Part shown: positions 8,808-17,676 of the stretch, piece after piece | Numbering within the stretch: the stretch's first letter is position 1 | Layout of the letters: each line of letters starts with the position of its first letter | NCBI GenBank assembly: GCA_039201605.1 | Contig: JBCCRO010000004.1 | Span: forward strand, 62,001 to 126,000 | Reading direction: 5' to 3' | Length of the DNA stretch: 64,000 bases | Origin: CADEDH01 sp039201605 | GTDB taxonomy: Bacteria > Actinomycetota > Acidimicrobiia > Acidimicrobiales > SZUA-35 | Notes under the pieces: generated by a model | Told to the model about the DNA's origin: nothing | The model's database searches: none | What the model saw: only the letters and a program-made list of their open reading frames with translations | Made by a program: the position numbers and the translations under genes

Positions 8808-11188
8808 GTGCCACGGCCTCACACCGGCGGCTGGAGCTGCGCTCCCTGACCACCCCCGACCTGCTGGAGCAGGCGGCGGGCAGACGGGACGACCTGTTCG
8901 GTCGGCGCATCACCTACTCGCCGAAGGTGTTCATCCCGTTGACGATGCTGTGCCGCGACCAGTGCGGCTACTGCACCTTCGCCCAGCCCCCGGCCCGGCT
9001 CGACCAGCCCTACCTCGCCCCCGAGGACGTGCTCCGCGTCGCCCGGCAGGGTGCCCGACGGGGCTGCCACGAGGCGCTGTTCACCCTCGGCGAGCGGCCC
9101 GAGCTGCGCTACCCGGTGGCCAAGGCCTGGCTGGAGGAGCACGGCTACGGCTCCACCGTCGAGTACCTGGCCGCCATGGCCGAGCTGGTACTGACCGAGA
9201 CCGGCATGCTCCCCCACGCCAACGCCGGCGCCCTCTACCCCGACGAGTTGGCCCTGCTCCGCACGGTGTCACCCAGCCAGGGGATGATGGTCGAGTCGCT
9301 GCGCGACGACCTCGACGCCCACCGCCGGGCTCCGGACAAGACACCCGAGCGTCGCCTGGCCACCCTGGAGTACGCCGGTGAGCTGGCCATCCCCTTCACC
9401 ACCGGGATCCTTGTCGGTCTGGGCGAGAACGAGGACGATCGCATCGAGGCCCTGGAGGCCATCGCCGACAGCCACCGGCGCCACGGCCACATCCAGGAGG
9501 TGATCGTCCAGAACTTCCTGCCCAAGCCCGGCACCGCCATGTGGCGCAGCGAGCCGTGCCCCGACGAGGTCTACCACCGGGCCATCGCCCTGGCCCGCCT
9601 GATCCTGCCCGACGACGTCCACCTCCAGGCCCCGCCCAACCTGAGTGACGACTTCGGGGTGCTGCTCGACGCCGGCATCGACGACTGGGGCGGCGTGTCG
9701 CCGGTGACGGCCGACCACGTCAACCCCGAGCGGCCCTGGCCCGACCTCGACCGGCTGCGGGACATCACCGAGGGCCGGGGCTTCGCCATGGCCCCCCGCC
9801 TCACGATCTACCCCACCTACGCCCGCCGCCCCGACACCTGGCTGGACAAGGCCCTGCGGTTCCCGGTGCTCGACCGGTCGGACGCCGAGGGCCTGGGTCG
9901 CGACGATCCCGGGGCGGTCTTCCCCGAGAAGGCCGAGTTCATCAAGAAGGAGAACGCCGACGACGGGGCCGACGTCGTGCTCATCGGCGACCGATCGACC
10001 CAGTGGTACTCCGGCGCCCCGGTGCAGCCCGTCGACCTGATCACCGGTCGAGGCGAGGGCGTCAGATCGGGTCCGGTGGCCGAGGTGCTGGCCGGGGTCC
10101 GGGCCGGGCAGGAGCCGGGCTACGACGAACTGCTCACGCTGTTCACCGCCCGAGGCCCCGAGGTGGCGGCGGTGGCGGCCGTGGCCGACGAGCTGCGGCA
10201 GGCCATCGTGGGCGACGACATCACCTACGTCATCAACCGCAACATCAACTACACCAACGTCTGTACCTTCAAGTGCCGGTTCTGCGGGTTCTCCAAGGGG
10301 CCGCTCAGCCTCAACCTGCGGGGCAAGCCCTACCTCCTCACCCTGGAGGAGATGCAGGGCCGGGTGGTCGAGGCCTGGGACCAGGGCGCCACCGAGGTGT
10401 GTCTGCAAGGCGGCATCCACCCCGACTTCGACGGTGACTACTACATCGACGTGTGCCGGGCGGTGAAGGAGGCGGCTCCCGACATCCACGTCCACGGGTT
10501 CACGGCGCTGGAGGTGACCGAGGGGGCCAAGCGGCTGGGCGAGCCGCTGGCCGACTACCTGCGCCGCTGCATGGACGCCGGGCTCCGCTCGCTGCCGGGC
10601 ACGGCGGCCGAGATCCTCGACGATCCGATCCGCGACGTGCTCTGCCCCGACAAGCTGACCACCGAGGAGTGGCTGGAGGCCCATCGCACCGCCCACGCCG
10701 TCGGCCTCCGCTCGAACGTGACCATGATGTTCGGCGCCGTCGAGGGGATCGAGAGCTGGGTCAAGCACCTGCTGCTCACCCGGGAGCTGCAGGCCGAGAC
10801 CGGTGGCTTCACCGAGTTCGTCGGCCTGCCCTTCGTCCACATGGCCTCGCCGATCTACCTCCAGAAGCGGGCTCGGCGCGGTCCGACCTTCCGGGAGAAC
10901 CTGCTCGTGCACGCCGTGGCCCGCATCGCCTACCGGGGCTACATCGACAACATCCAGTCCGGCTGGGTGAAGATCGGGTTCGACAGCGTGCGGCAACTCC
11001 TCCAGGCCGGCTGCAACGACGTGGGCGGCACCCTGATGGACGAGAACATCTCCCGGGCCGCCGGCGCCAGCCACGGTCAGGGGGTGACCGAGGCCGACTT
11101 CGAGGACCTGGCGGCGTCGATCGGGCGCCGTCTGGTGCAGCGGACGACGCTGTACGGCCGGGTTGGGGAAGTACCCAACGCCGTGTAG
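8804..11188 (+). CDS. fbiC: FO synthase, bifunctional CofG-CofH (FbiC)
   Basis: 794-residue fusion of two radical-SAM domains. It makes 7,8-didemethyl-8-hydroxy-5-deazariboflavin (FO), the chromophore of coenzyme F420, from tyrosine and a flavin-pathway pyrimidine. The CofG half holds the CxxxCxxC cluster C50/C54/C57; the CofH half holds C487/C491/C494 (CTFKCRFC). Both halves have the usual downstream conserved blocks, and the length matches FbiC of other actinobacteria. It begins inside the HxlR stop codon (ATGA). The host therefore very likely makes F420; nearby flavin-reductase and nitroreductase genes are possible flavin/F420 users, but that link is an inference. Confidence 0.97.
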   Translation: MSATASHRRLELRSLTTPDLLEQAAGRRDDLFGRRITYSPKVFIPLTMLCRDQCGYCTFAQPPARLDQPYLAPEDVLRVARQGARRGCHEALFTLGERPELRYPVAKAWLEEHGYGSTVEYLAAMAELVLTETGMLPHANAGALYPDELALLRTVSPSQGMMVESLRDDLDAHRRAPDKTPERRLATLEYAGELAIPFTTGILVGLGENEDDRIEALEAIADSHRRHGHIQEVIVQNFLPKPGTAMWRSEPCPDEVYHRAIALARLILPDDVHLQAPPNLSDDFGVLLDAGIDDWGGVSPVTADHVNPERPWPDLDRLRDITEGRGFAMAPRLTIYPTYARRPDTWLDKALRFPVLDRSDAEGLGRDDPGAVFPEKAEFIKKENADDGADVVLIGDRSTQWYSGAPVQPVDLITGRGEGVRSGPVAEVLAGVRAGQEPGYDELLTLFTARGPEVAAVAAVADELRQAIVGDDITYVINRNINYTNVCTFKCRFCGFSKGPLSLNLRGKPYLLTLEEMQGRVVEAWDQGATEVCLQGGIHPDFDGDYYIDVCRAVKEAAPDIHVHGFTALEVTEGAKRLGEPLADYLRRCMDAGLRSLPGTAAEILDDPIRDVLCPDKLTTEEWLEAHRTAHAVGLRSNVTMMFGAVEGIESWVKHLLLTRELQAETGGFTEFVGLPFVHMASPIYLQKRARRGPTFRENLLVHAVARIAYRGYIDNIQSGWVKIGFDSVRQLLQAGCNDVGGTLMDENISRAAGASHGQGVTEADFEDLAASIGRRLVQRTTLYGRVGEVPNAV

Positions 11189-11197
11189 ACACAGCCA

Positions 11198-12313
11198 ATG
11201 CCTGCTCCTCGCGCTCGGTCCATGTTCGACGATCAGGCGGTCGACGCCGCCCTGACCGAGGTGCTGTCCGTCGTCGGCAACGACGAGAACGACGACCTGG
11301 TCCGGGCCCTGCTCGTCACCGCGCTGGACATGGATCAGGCCGGCATCGACCGCCTGGAACTCAAGATCGCCTCCCAGGCCCTGGTCGAGATGCTCGACTC
11401 GTGGAAGGTGTTCTCCCTGGCCCGCACCTCGCCCAAGGTGACGGTGTTCGGCTCGGCTCGGACCGCTCCCGATGAGGCGACCTACGAGCAGGCCTCCGAG
11501 CTCGGCAAGCTCATGGCCGACCACGGCTGGATGACCATCACCGGCGCCGGGCCCGGGATCATGACCGCCGCCATGGAGGGCGCCGGCCGAGAGCACTCCT
11601 TCGGGGTCAACATCGTCCTGCCCTTCGAGCAGGACGCCAACCCCGTCATCCACGGCGACCCGAAGCTGGCGGAATTCAAGTACTTCTTCACCCGGAAGCT
11701 GGCGTTCATGAAGGAGAGCGACGCCTTCGTGCTCTCCCCCGGCGGTTTCGGCACCCTGGACGAGGCCTTCGAGCTGCTCACCCTGATCCAGACCGGCAAG
11801 AGCTATCCGGTGCCGGTCGTCCTGCTCGACCCCCCGGGCTCCACCTACTGGAGCGGTTGGCGTTCCTTCGTCGAAGCCGAGCTGCTGGGCAACGGCATGA
11901 TCTCCCCGGCCGACCTCGACATCTTCACCCACACCCACGACGCCGCCGAGGCGGCCCAGCAGGTGTGCGCGTTCTACTCCTGCTACCACTCGCTCCGCTA
12001 CGTGGGGAAGCGCCTGGTGCTCCGCCTGCAGCAGCAGCTCGACGAGGCTTCGCTGGCCACGCTCAACACCGAGTTCGCCGACATCGTCGTCGAGGGCCGG
12101 ATCGAGCCGATCGAGACGACGTCGGCCGAGCGGAGCGACGACGATCACGTCGACCTGCCCCGACTCGGCTTTCGCTTCAACCAGCGGTCCTACGCCCGCC
12201 TGGTGGTGTTGATCCGCCGTATCAACGAGCTCGCCGGGCGCCCGGGCGACCCGGTCCACGACCTGGTCCATGACGTCACCCCCGACGTCACCCCGGACAC
12301 CGCCGAGGCCTGA
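11198..12313 (+). CDS. LOG-family protein (TIGR00730-like nucleotide phosphoribohydrolase)
   Basis: 371 residues, longer than the usual 180-250 because of about 80 extra residues at the N-terminus and a C-terminal extension of about 120. The central Rossmann fold has the LOG hallmark PGGFGTLDE, which binds the phosphate and catalyses cleavage of N6-substituted or plain nucleoside 5'-monophosphates to base plus ribose-5-phosphate. Older annotation calls this lysine decarboxylase, which is wrong for this motif. An upstream GAGPGIMTAAMEG segment is also typical. Neither ATG 11198 nor ATG 11222 has a clear ribosome-binding site. It follows fbiC by 9 bases, so it may be in that operon. Confidence 0.85.
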   Translation: MPAPRARSMFDDQAVDAALTEVLSVVGNDENDDLVRALLVTALDMDQAGIDRLELKIASQALVEMLDSWKVFSLARTSPKVTVFGSARTAPDEATYEQASELGKLMADHGWMTITGAGPGIMTAAMEGAGREHSFGVNIVLPFEQDANPVIHGDPKLAEFKYFFTRKLAFMKESDAFVLSPGGFGTLDEAFELLTLIQTGKSYPVPVVLLDPPGSTYWSGWRSFVEAELLGNGMISPADLDIFTHTHDAAEAAQQVCAFYSCYHSLRYVGKRLVLRLQQQLDEASLATLNTEFADIVVEGRIEPIETTSAERSDDDHVDLPRLGFRFNQRSYARLVVLIRRINELAGRPGDPVHDLVHDVTPDVTPDTAEA

Positions 12314-12359
12314 GCCCCACGGCTCCCTCGGCGGCCTGGTCGCGATCCCGCCCGCCGTG

Positions 12360-12743
12360 TCAGCGGGCGGCGAGCGCTTCGATCTCGAGCAGCCACCGCT
12401 CGTCGAAGATCCCGGTGATGATCACGGTCAGCGCCGGAGTGTGCTCGCCGAGCGCCCGCCGCCGGGCCGCCCGATTGGCCAGATTGTGGATTCGGGACGA
12501 CAAGAACGTCGTCACCTTCACCAGCTCGGCCACGCCCATGTCGGCCGCCTCCAGCTGGGCCATGACGTTGGCCCAGGCCAGGTCGGCCTGCTCGTCGAAG
12601 GTCGGGGGCACGACGCCGTCGGCCGTCTCCGGGATCTGGCCGCTGATCAGCAGCCACTCGTCGGCCCCGGTGACGAGGGCGGCCTGGGCGTAGCCGCCGG
12701 CCGGTGTCGGGGTGCCTGCGGCGTTGATCGGTCTGTGCAGCAT
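12360..12743 (-). CDS. RidA/YjgF/YER057c/UK114-family protein
   Basis: 127 residues. RidA proteins hydrolyse reactive enamine/imine intermediates released by PLP enzymes and so protect metabolism. The fold signatures are present: the ISGQIPE segment, the Asp-rich middle, and the VTTFL element. The catalytic Arg near residue 105 of RidA is not obvious, so this may belong to a Rid subfamily with another role. The ATG at 12743 has GGAG 7 bases upstream. It is divergent from an Lrp/AsnC regulator, a pairing that fits an amino-acid-linked task. Confidence 0.85.
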   Translation of the reverse strand: MLHRPINAAGTPTPAGGYAQAALVTGADEWLLISGQIPETADGVVPPTFDEQADLAWANVMAQLEAADMGVAELVKVTTFLSSRIHNLANRAARRRALGEHTPALTVIITGIFDERWLLEIEALAAR

Positions 12744-12855
12744 GTGAGGTCTCCGGGTCGAGGGGATGGTCGAGGTCCGATGATCGCCCGGATGTCGCCG
12801 TCGATGGGCCTGAAATCGACGGTGAATGTGGCTGAATGGCGGCATACTGCCGGTG

Positions 12856-13332
12856 ATGGACGATATCGACCGCAAGATCATCGAGGTGTTGGCGGGAGAC
12901 GGGCGCCTCCCGGCCACCGAGCTCAGCCGACGGGTCGGGTTGAGCACCTCGGCCACCAACGAGCGTCTCCGGCGACTGACGGCCTCGCCCGTCATCCGTC
13001 GGTTCACCGTCGAGATCGATCAGGCGGCGGTCGGGCGGCCGATGACCGTCTTCATCGACCTCAGGCTCCGGCGCGACGTCGACAAGTCGAGCGCCGATGC
13101 GGCCCTCCTCGGCCTGGAGCAGATCGTGGACGCTCGGCACGTGACCGGCCGCTACGACTACCAGCTGCAGGCCGCCGCCACCGACGTCGAGGATCTCGAC
13201 CGGCTTCTCGAGCGACTTCGGGACGAAGCGGGCGCCGACGAGACCATGACCCGACTGGCGCTGCGTACCGTGCCGGGGTTCCCCCGGCCGCCGACCTTGC
13301 CCGGCGGTGGCCGATCGACGGGACGCACCTAG
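12856..13332 (+). CDS. Lrp/AsnC-family transcriptional regulator
   Basis: 158 residues. The N-terminal helix-turn-helix opens with the family signature MDDIDRKIIEVLAGDGR and is followed by the RAM/AsnC ligand domain (about 65-145). Lrp proteins respond to amino acids and often control a divergent neighbour, here the RidA-like gene 112 bases away. ATG 12856 is chosen: the family N-terminus begins here, and CATACT (12843-12848) lies 7 bases upstream like the other leaderless boxes in this window. Its TAG stop overlaps the opposite-strand stop in a CTAG palindrome (13329-13332). Confidence 0.9.
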   Translation: MDDIDRKIIEVLAGDGRLPATELSRRVGLSTSATNERLRRLTASPVIRRFTVEIDQAAVGRPMTVFIDLRLRRDVDKSSADAALLGLEQIVDARHVTGRYDYQLQAAATDVEDLDRLLERLRDEAGADETMTRLALRTVPGFPRPPTLPGGGRSTGRT

Positions 13333-13517
13333 GCGCCGTCGAGGGCGCGCACCGCCTTCTCCACCGCCCGACGGGCCTGCGTGAGCTGTTTCTCCAGCGG
13401 CGGACGGGAGGTCGCGCCCTCGTCGACCGCCTCCCGCAGCACGTCGATCGCCAGCTCGGCCAACTGCTCGCTCAGGTTCTCGAGGTCCTGTCGGATGTCG
13501 CTGACACGATCGTTCAC
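13329..13517 (-). CDS. Small coiled-coil protein of unknown function
   Basis: 62 residues from GTG 13517, almost entirely helical with heptad-like Leu/Ala spacing in two blocks (VSDIRQDLENLSEQLAEL and EKQLTQARRAVEKAVRAL). It may be a small scaffold or cell-envelope-associated helix bundle; no function is assigned. Alternative starts at GTG 13592 or TTG 13598 would leave only about 20 bases to the divergent gene, so the shorter form is preferred. The stop overlaps the Lrp gene stop as CTAG, which supports this frame being real. Confidence 0.5.
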   Translation of the reverse strand: MNDRVSDIRQDLENLSEQLAELAIDVLREAVDEGATSRPPLEKQLTQARRAVEKAVRALDGA

Positions 13518-13600
13518 GGTGGTCGTCCGGTCCGGGGCCTGGGCCGCGCCGTGGCACAACGACTCGGCGATCGTCCCATCGAGGCGGGGCACCGACAAGG

Positions 13601-13606
13601 TAGCCT
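13601..13606 (+). promoter_or_regulatory. -10 box TAGCCT of a leaderless-type promoter
   Basis: TAGCCT is followed 6 bases later by the GTG start at 13613, which has no ribosome-binding site. This matches the spacing seen at other genes in the window. Confidence 0.45.
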
Positions 13607-13612
13607 GCTCCA

Positions 13613-14323
13613 GTGCCCGATGCTCACGGCGAACGCCAGTGGTTGGAACTGATCGACGCCGACGGCGCCACCTGGTTGTTCGACGTCGCCTTCCTGCTCT
13701 CCGACTACCGCTGCATCTACGGCGAGGGCTGCCGGTCGATCGAACCGGAGCCCGATCCCACCGAGACGATCGGCTGTTGCAGCCACGGCGCCCACTTCAT
13801 CGACAAGGACGATCGCCGTGAGGTGCTCGAGGCCGCGGCCCGGCTGCGGCCCGATCAGTGGCAGTACTACGACCGGGCCATGGAGCGGGGCGGCCCCCTC
13901 AAGAAGCGCTCGGGCGACTGGACCACCCGCAAGGCCGACGGCGCCTGCATCTTCCTGAACCGGGACGGCTTCGAGGGCGGCAGCGGCTGTGCCCTGCACA
14001 TCGGGGCCCTCGAGGCCGGGGAGCGCCCCCTCGACTGGAAGCCCCAGGTGTGCTGGCAGGTGCCGATCCGCCTCGACGTCCACACCGACGACTATGGGCA
14101 CGAGACCGTGATGGTCCGGGCCTGGCAGCGGCGCGACTGGGGCCCGGGGGGCGATGATTTCAACTGGTGGTGCACCGAGTCGCCCGACGCCCACATCGGT
14201 GCCGACCCGTTCTACGTCACGGCGGCCGAGGAGCTCGAAGAGCTGATCGGGTCCGATCTCTACCAGCGGCTCGTGGCCAGCCTTCAGCGCCGGAGGACCG
14301 AGACACCGGTCCGACTGGGATGA
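13613..14323 (+). CDS. Conserved actinobacterial Cys-rich protein, DUF3109-like
   Basis: 236 residues, soluble. Conserved cysteines occur in four spots: YRC and GEGC near residues 33-40, GCC near 55, CIF near 122, and GCALH near 135. The arrangement resembles the YkgJ/DUF3109 cysteine clusters, which are proposed to bind zinc or an iron-sulfur centre, and the CIFLNR...CALH block is typical of them. No enzymatic role is known. GTG 13613 is preferred from the leaderless -10 box. Its stop overlaps the ClC gene (ATGA), which suggests joint expression. Confidence 0.78.
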   Translation: MPDAHGERQWLELIDADGATWLFDVAFLLSDYRCIYGEGCRSIEPEPDPTETIGCCSHGAHFIDKDDRREVLEAAARLRPDQWQYYDRAMERGGPLKKRSGDWTTRKADGACIFLNRDGFEGGSGCALHIGALEAGERPLDWKPQVCWQVPIRLDVHTDDYGHETVMVRAWQRRDWGPGGDDFNWWCTESPDAHIGADPFYVTAAEELEELIGSDLYQRLVASLQRRRTETPVRLG

Positions 14324-16071
14324 GCGGCCGCTCGTCGGGTCTCTCCCTCTCCGATCGCCGAGCCGCCATCCGGCGCTGGCTCGATCAGTTCGCCAGCGAG
14401 GCGGCCAACTCGAAGCTTCTGGCGGCGTCGGCCGGCGTCGGCGTTGCGGTGGGACTTCTCGTCGCCCTCCTGGAGTGGATCGTCATCGAGGTGGTCCTCC
14501 ACGCCGTCCTCAACTGGCCGTTGTGGATCCAGGTCTTCGCCCCGCTGGTCGGCCTGCTGTTGGCCCAGGCCATGCTGCGGGTGGTCCGGGGCGGACTCTC
14601 CCCGGCCACGTCGGAGGAGTACATCCGACAGTTCCACGCCCGACACCCGTCGTTCCCGATCCCGGAGGTGGCGGCCCGGTTGGCGGCCGGGGTGTCGACG
14701 ATCGGCCTGGGGGGCGCCGTCGGGTTGGAGGGTCCGTCGATCTACCTCGGCGGTGCCACCGGCAGCTCGTTCTACAAGCGGTTGGAGGACCAGCTCGGCC
14801 GGGGCGCGGCCCAGCAGCTGATCACCGCCGGCGCCGCCGCCGGTGTGGCCGCCGTGTTCCAGGCGCCGGCCACCGGGGTGGTGTTCGCCATGGAGGCCCC
14901 CTATCGCGACGACGTGGCCCACCGGGCGCTCCTGCCCTCGCTGGTGGCGGCAGCCGCCAGCTTCCTCACCTTCGCCGCCATCCCCTTCGTCCACCACGGT
15001 TCGGTGGTCGACTTCGCCTTCGACCGCAGCGTCGACTCCGCCGAGCTGCTGGGCGCCGTCGCCCTCGGCATCGGCGCCGGTCTCGGTGGCCGGCTGTTCG
15101 CCTGGTTCGTGCGCAAGGCCAAGATCCTGTCGAAGCATGTGTCGCCCTGGCTGGCGGCCGGCGTCGGCGGCCTGATCCTGGGCGCCCTGGCCCTGTGGTC
15201 GGCTCAGGTGTTCGGTGAGCCGCTGACCCTCGGGCCCGGGGTGACCGCCCTCGACTGGCTGTCCTCCGACAGCTCGCTGCGGCTGATCGTCGCCCTCTTC
15301 TTCTTCCGGGCCGTCGCCACCCTGGTCTCGGTCGGAGCCGGCGGGGTCGGCGGTCTGTTCATCCCCCTCGCCGTCCAGGGCGTGCTGCTGGGCCGGGTGG
15401 TGGGCGAGGCCCTCGACCGGCTCGGTCTCGGCTCGGCCGAGGACGCCCGACTGTGGCCGATCCTCGGTCTGGCCGCCTTCCTCGCCGCCGGCTACCGCAC
15501 GCCGATCGCGGCGGTGATGTTCGTGGCCGAGTCGGCCAGCGGGGCCGCCGTGGTGCCCGCTCTGGTCGCCGCCGCCGTCTCCCAGTTGGTGGCCGGAGCC
15601 TCGTCGGTGTCGGCGGCGCAGCGGGAGGAGCGGCTCGGCGGTCTGGAGAGCCGACTGGCCCTGCCCGTCGGCTCGGTGATCGAGACCGACGTGCTCACCG
15701 TGCCGCCCGACGCCTCGATCTCGGAGTTCGTCTGGTTCCACGCTCTCGGTCAGCGTCAGCCCGTCGTGCCCGTGGTCGACGGCAGCCGCTACCTCGGGCT
15801 GTGCTCGGTCCACGACGCCACCCGCATCGACCGGGCCGACTGGGACGACACCAAGGTCACCGAGATCATGGACACCGACGCCCCAACCGGCCATCCGTGG
15901 TGGACGCTGCGCGACGCAGTGGCTGCGCTGGGGCGGAGCCGCCGGGATCTCATGGCGGTGACCGACACCAAGGACTCGTTCGTGGGCGTGGTGCGCGACG
16001 ACGAGATCGTCAAGCTCGGGGAGATTCTGGTTGAGACCGAACCGTCGGACTCGGAGCCGACGGACGGTTAG
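14320..16071 (+). CDS. ClC-family chloride channel/antiporter with C-terminal CBS domains
   Basis: 583 residues. About ten membrane helices (30-430) are followed by two CBS domains (about 465-575) that usually bind adenine nucleotides and gate the channel. ClC selectivity motifs are visible: GLEGPSIY, equivalent to GREGP and keeping the gating glutamate, and GVGGLFIP, equivalent to GxFxP. The Arg of GREGP is replaced by Leu. Transport of Cl- by channel or H+ antiport cannot be told from sequence alone. The ATG overlaps the previous gene's stop; a longer in-frame ORF from 14167 is not credible. Confidence 0.9.
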   Translation: MSGRSSGLSLSDRRAAIRRWLDQFASEAANSKLLAASAGVGVAVGLLVALLEWIVIEVVLHAVLNWPLWIQVFAPLVGLLLAQAMLRVVRGGLSPATSEEYIRQFHARHPSFPIPEVAARLAAGVSTIGLGGAVGLEGPSIYLGGATGSSFYKRLEDQLGRGAAQQLITAGAAAGVAAVFQAPATGVVFAMEAPYRDDVAHRALLPSLVAAAASFLTFAAIPFVHHGSVVDFAFDRSVDSAELLGAVALGIGAGLGGRLFAWFVRKAKILSKHVSPWLAAGVGGLILGALALWSAQVFGEPLTLGPGVTALDWLSSDSSLRLIVALFFFRAVATLVSVGAGGVGGLFIPLAVQGVLLGRVVGEALDRLGLGSAEDARLWPILGLAAFLAAGYRTPIAAVMFVAESASGAAVVPALVAAAVSQLVAGASSVSAAQREERLGGLESRLALPVGSVIETDVLTVPPDASISEFVWFHALGQRQPVVPVVDGSRYLGLCSVHDATRIDRADWDDTKVTEIMDTDAPTGHPWWTLRDAVAALGRSRRDLMAVTDTKDSFVGVVRDDEIVKLGEILVETEPSDSEPTDG

Positions 16072-16091
16072 CCGCCCCTGATCGGGGCGGC
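16071..16091. terminator. GC-rich hairpin between convergent genes
   Basis: GCCGCCCC, a 5-base loop TGATC, then GGGGCGGC: a perfect 8-bp stem directly after the ClC stop codon and before the convergent small gene. It has no U-tract on the plus strand, so it may be a bidirectional, U-less terminator. Confidence 0.55.
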
Positions 16092-16104
16092 GGGCACAAG
16101 GCCG

Positions 16105-16284
16105 CTAGTCGACCGGCTCGGACTCCTCGTCGTAGTCCTCGTCGTACCGCTGAGCCTCGGAGGTGGTCGGCAGGTCGAAGGGATCCTCATCGAGTCGGTC
16201 CATAAGCGACTCGATGTCATCCCCATCAGACGAACGCTTCAGCGCTCGCGCCTCTTCGTACCGACGATGACGCCCCTTCTTCAT
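16105..16284 (-). CDS. Small protein with basic N-terminus and acidic tail, DUF3073-like
   Basis: 59 residues from ATG 16284, which has AGGAG with a 6-base spacer. Residues 1-18 are strongly basic (MKKGRHRRYEEARALKRS); the C-terminal half is Asp/Glu-rich. This charge layout and the ARALK core resemble the actinobacterial DUF3073 family of small highly expressed proteins of unknown function, but the match is by eye only. A possible promoter with TAGACT lies about 75 bases upstream (near 16358). Confidence 0.65.
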   Translation of the reverse strand: MKKGRHRRYEEARALKRSSDGDDIESLMDRLDEDPFDLPTTSEAQRYDEDYDEESEPVD

Positions 16285-16445
16285 GGGACACTCCTGAAAT
16301 ATGGCTGGGCTGAGGCGTTGTTCCACCTGTCCTCAGCGCTCGCGTAGTGTCTCTAGTCTAGGAGTTTTCGCAGCCAGTTGGCGAATGGTCGCGAATACTC
16401 ACGAAGTAGCCGAAATCCGAGTCGGCTAGGGCCCGTGTCGGCGGT

Positions 16446-17600
16446 CTACAGCGCTTTGCCGCTGCGCGCCTCGAGCACCAACTGGCCGTCTCCATCGAAG
16501 GCGACGGCCGCCTGACCGGCCACGAGCTGGGCGATCGGGGCCCCCGCCAGGTCGGCCCGCCAGCCGTGCTGGAGGCGGCTTTCCGGGTCTCCCTTGAGCA
16601 GGGCCTCCACATCGGCCCTGGTGGCCAGATGGGCCGGATCGAGCTTGTGGTCGCGGGCCAACTGGCTGATCCAGGCCGTCACCAGCGACACGACCGGCCG
16701 CAGATGCTTCGGCAGCTCGGGTGAGCGGGGCGGACGTCCCTCCTCGGCCTTCATCCGCTGGCCGAACTGGACGGCGGTGATGATCTCCTGTCCGGCGCCG
16801 TTGCGGAGGTGTCGGCCGTCGACACCCCGGAGGCCGTTCAGCTGCTTGGCATCGGAGGGGGCCCGCTGGGCCACGGCCACCACGCCGAGGTCGGACAGGA
16901 CCTGGCGGACGGGGATGTCGATCTCGGCCGCCCGTCGTTCACGCCAGGCGGCGACGGCGGTGGCGATGCGGTACGACTCGCCCTTGAGGGACCGGGCCTC
17001 CTTGATACGGCCGATCGCCTCCTCGGGCACCCGGCGGTTCCGGGGTCGCTCCCGCATCAAGGCGCTCTCCTCGAAGGCCCACTCCAGTCGACCGGCGGCC
17101 ATGAGCTGGCGCTGGATCTCGTCGGTCAGGGCCAGCAGGTGCTCGACGTCGGCCGCGGCGTAGCGGAGCTGATCCTCGGTGAGGGGCCGCTGGAGCCAAT
17201 CGGTGAGGCGGTCGCCCTTGGGCAGGCTGACGTTGCAGTAGCGGTCGAGCAGCGATTTGAGCGAGCCGTTGCTCAGGCCGAGGAAGCCGGCGGCGATCTG
17301 GGTGTCGAACAGCTCGGTCGGCACGGTGCCGGTGACCAGATCGAGCACTTCGAGATCCTGCACCCCGGCGTGGACCACGCACAGACCCGGCCCGTCGAGC
17401 AGCTTGGCCAGCGGCTTGAGGTCGACGGCGAGGGGGTCGATCAGGGCCAGACCACCGTCCCAGGCGATCTGGATCAGGGCGGCCTGAGGGAAGTACGTCC
17501 GCTCCCGATGGAACTCGGTGTCGATGGCGTAGCGGTCGGCATCGACCACCCTGGCCATCAATTCATCCAACTCGGAGGCGGTCTGGACCAGCAAAGGCAT
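16446..17600 (-). CDS. rnd: Ribonuclease D (DEDDy 3'-5' exonuclease with HRDC domain)
   Basis: 384 residues. The exonuclease domain (1-190) carries the DEDDy residues: DTEF (D27, E29), the Asp in HAGVQDLEVL, and Y/D in YAAADVEHL. One or two HRDC-like helical domains follow (about 205-375) and bind RNA. It trims 3' ends of stable RNAs. The ATG at 17600 is preceded by TAGGCT with a 7-base gap and no ribosome-binding site, so the mRNA is probably leaderless. Confidence 0.95.
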   Translation of the reverse strand: MPLLVQTASELDELMARVVDADRYAIDTEFHRERTYFPQAALIQIAWDGGLALIDPLAVDLKPLAKLLDGPGLCVVHAGVQDLEVLDLVTGTVPTELFDTQIAAGFLGLSNGSLKSLLDRYCNVSLPKGDRLTDWLQRPLTEDQLRYAAADVEHLLALTDEIQRQLMAAGRLEWAFEESALMRERPRNRRVPEEAIGRIKEARSLKGESYRIATAVAAWRERRAAEIDIPVRQVLSDLGVVAVAQRAPSDAKQLNGLRGVDGRHLRNGAGQEIITAVQFGQRMKAEEGRPPRSPELPKHLRPVVSLVTAWISQLARDHKLDPAHLATRADVEALLKGDPESRLQHGWRADLAGAPIAQLVAGQAAVAFDGDGQLVLEARSGKAL

Positions 17601-17607
17601 TACGTCG

Positions 17608-17613
17608 AGCCTA
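17608..17613 (-). promoter_or_regulatory. -10 box TAGGCT of the RNase D gene
   Basis: On the minus strand TAGGCT is followed 7 bases later by the ATG at 17600, the leaderless arrangement. Confidence 0.5.
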
Positions 17614-17676
17614 AGTCAGTGGCGGCCAAGGTGCACCCACGGTGAACATCCGACGATCCTTCGGTGGCGACGGGGC

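Noticed and set aside
9269..12271. Very long open frame on the minus strand opposite fbiC and the LOG gene
   Set aside because: It is a GC-rich shadow; the plus-strand genes have clear domains and catalytic motifs, while this frame gives low-complexity Gly/Arg/His text without family signs.
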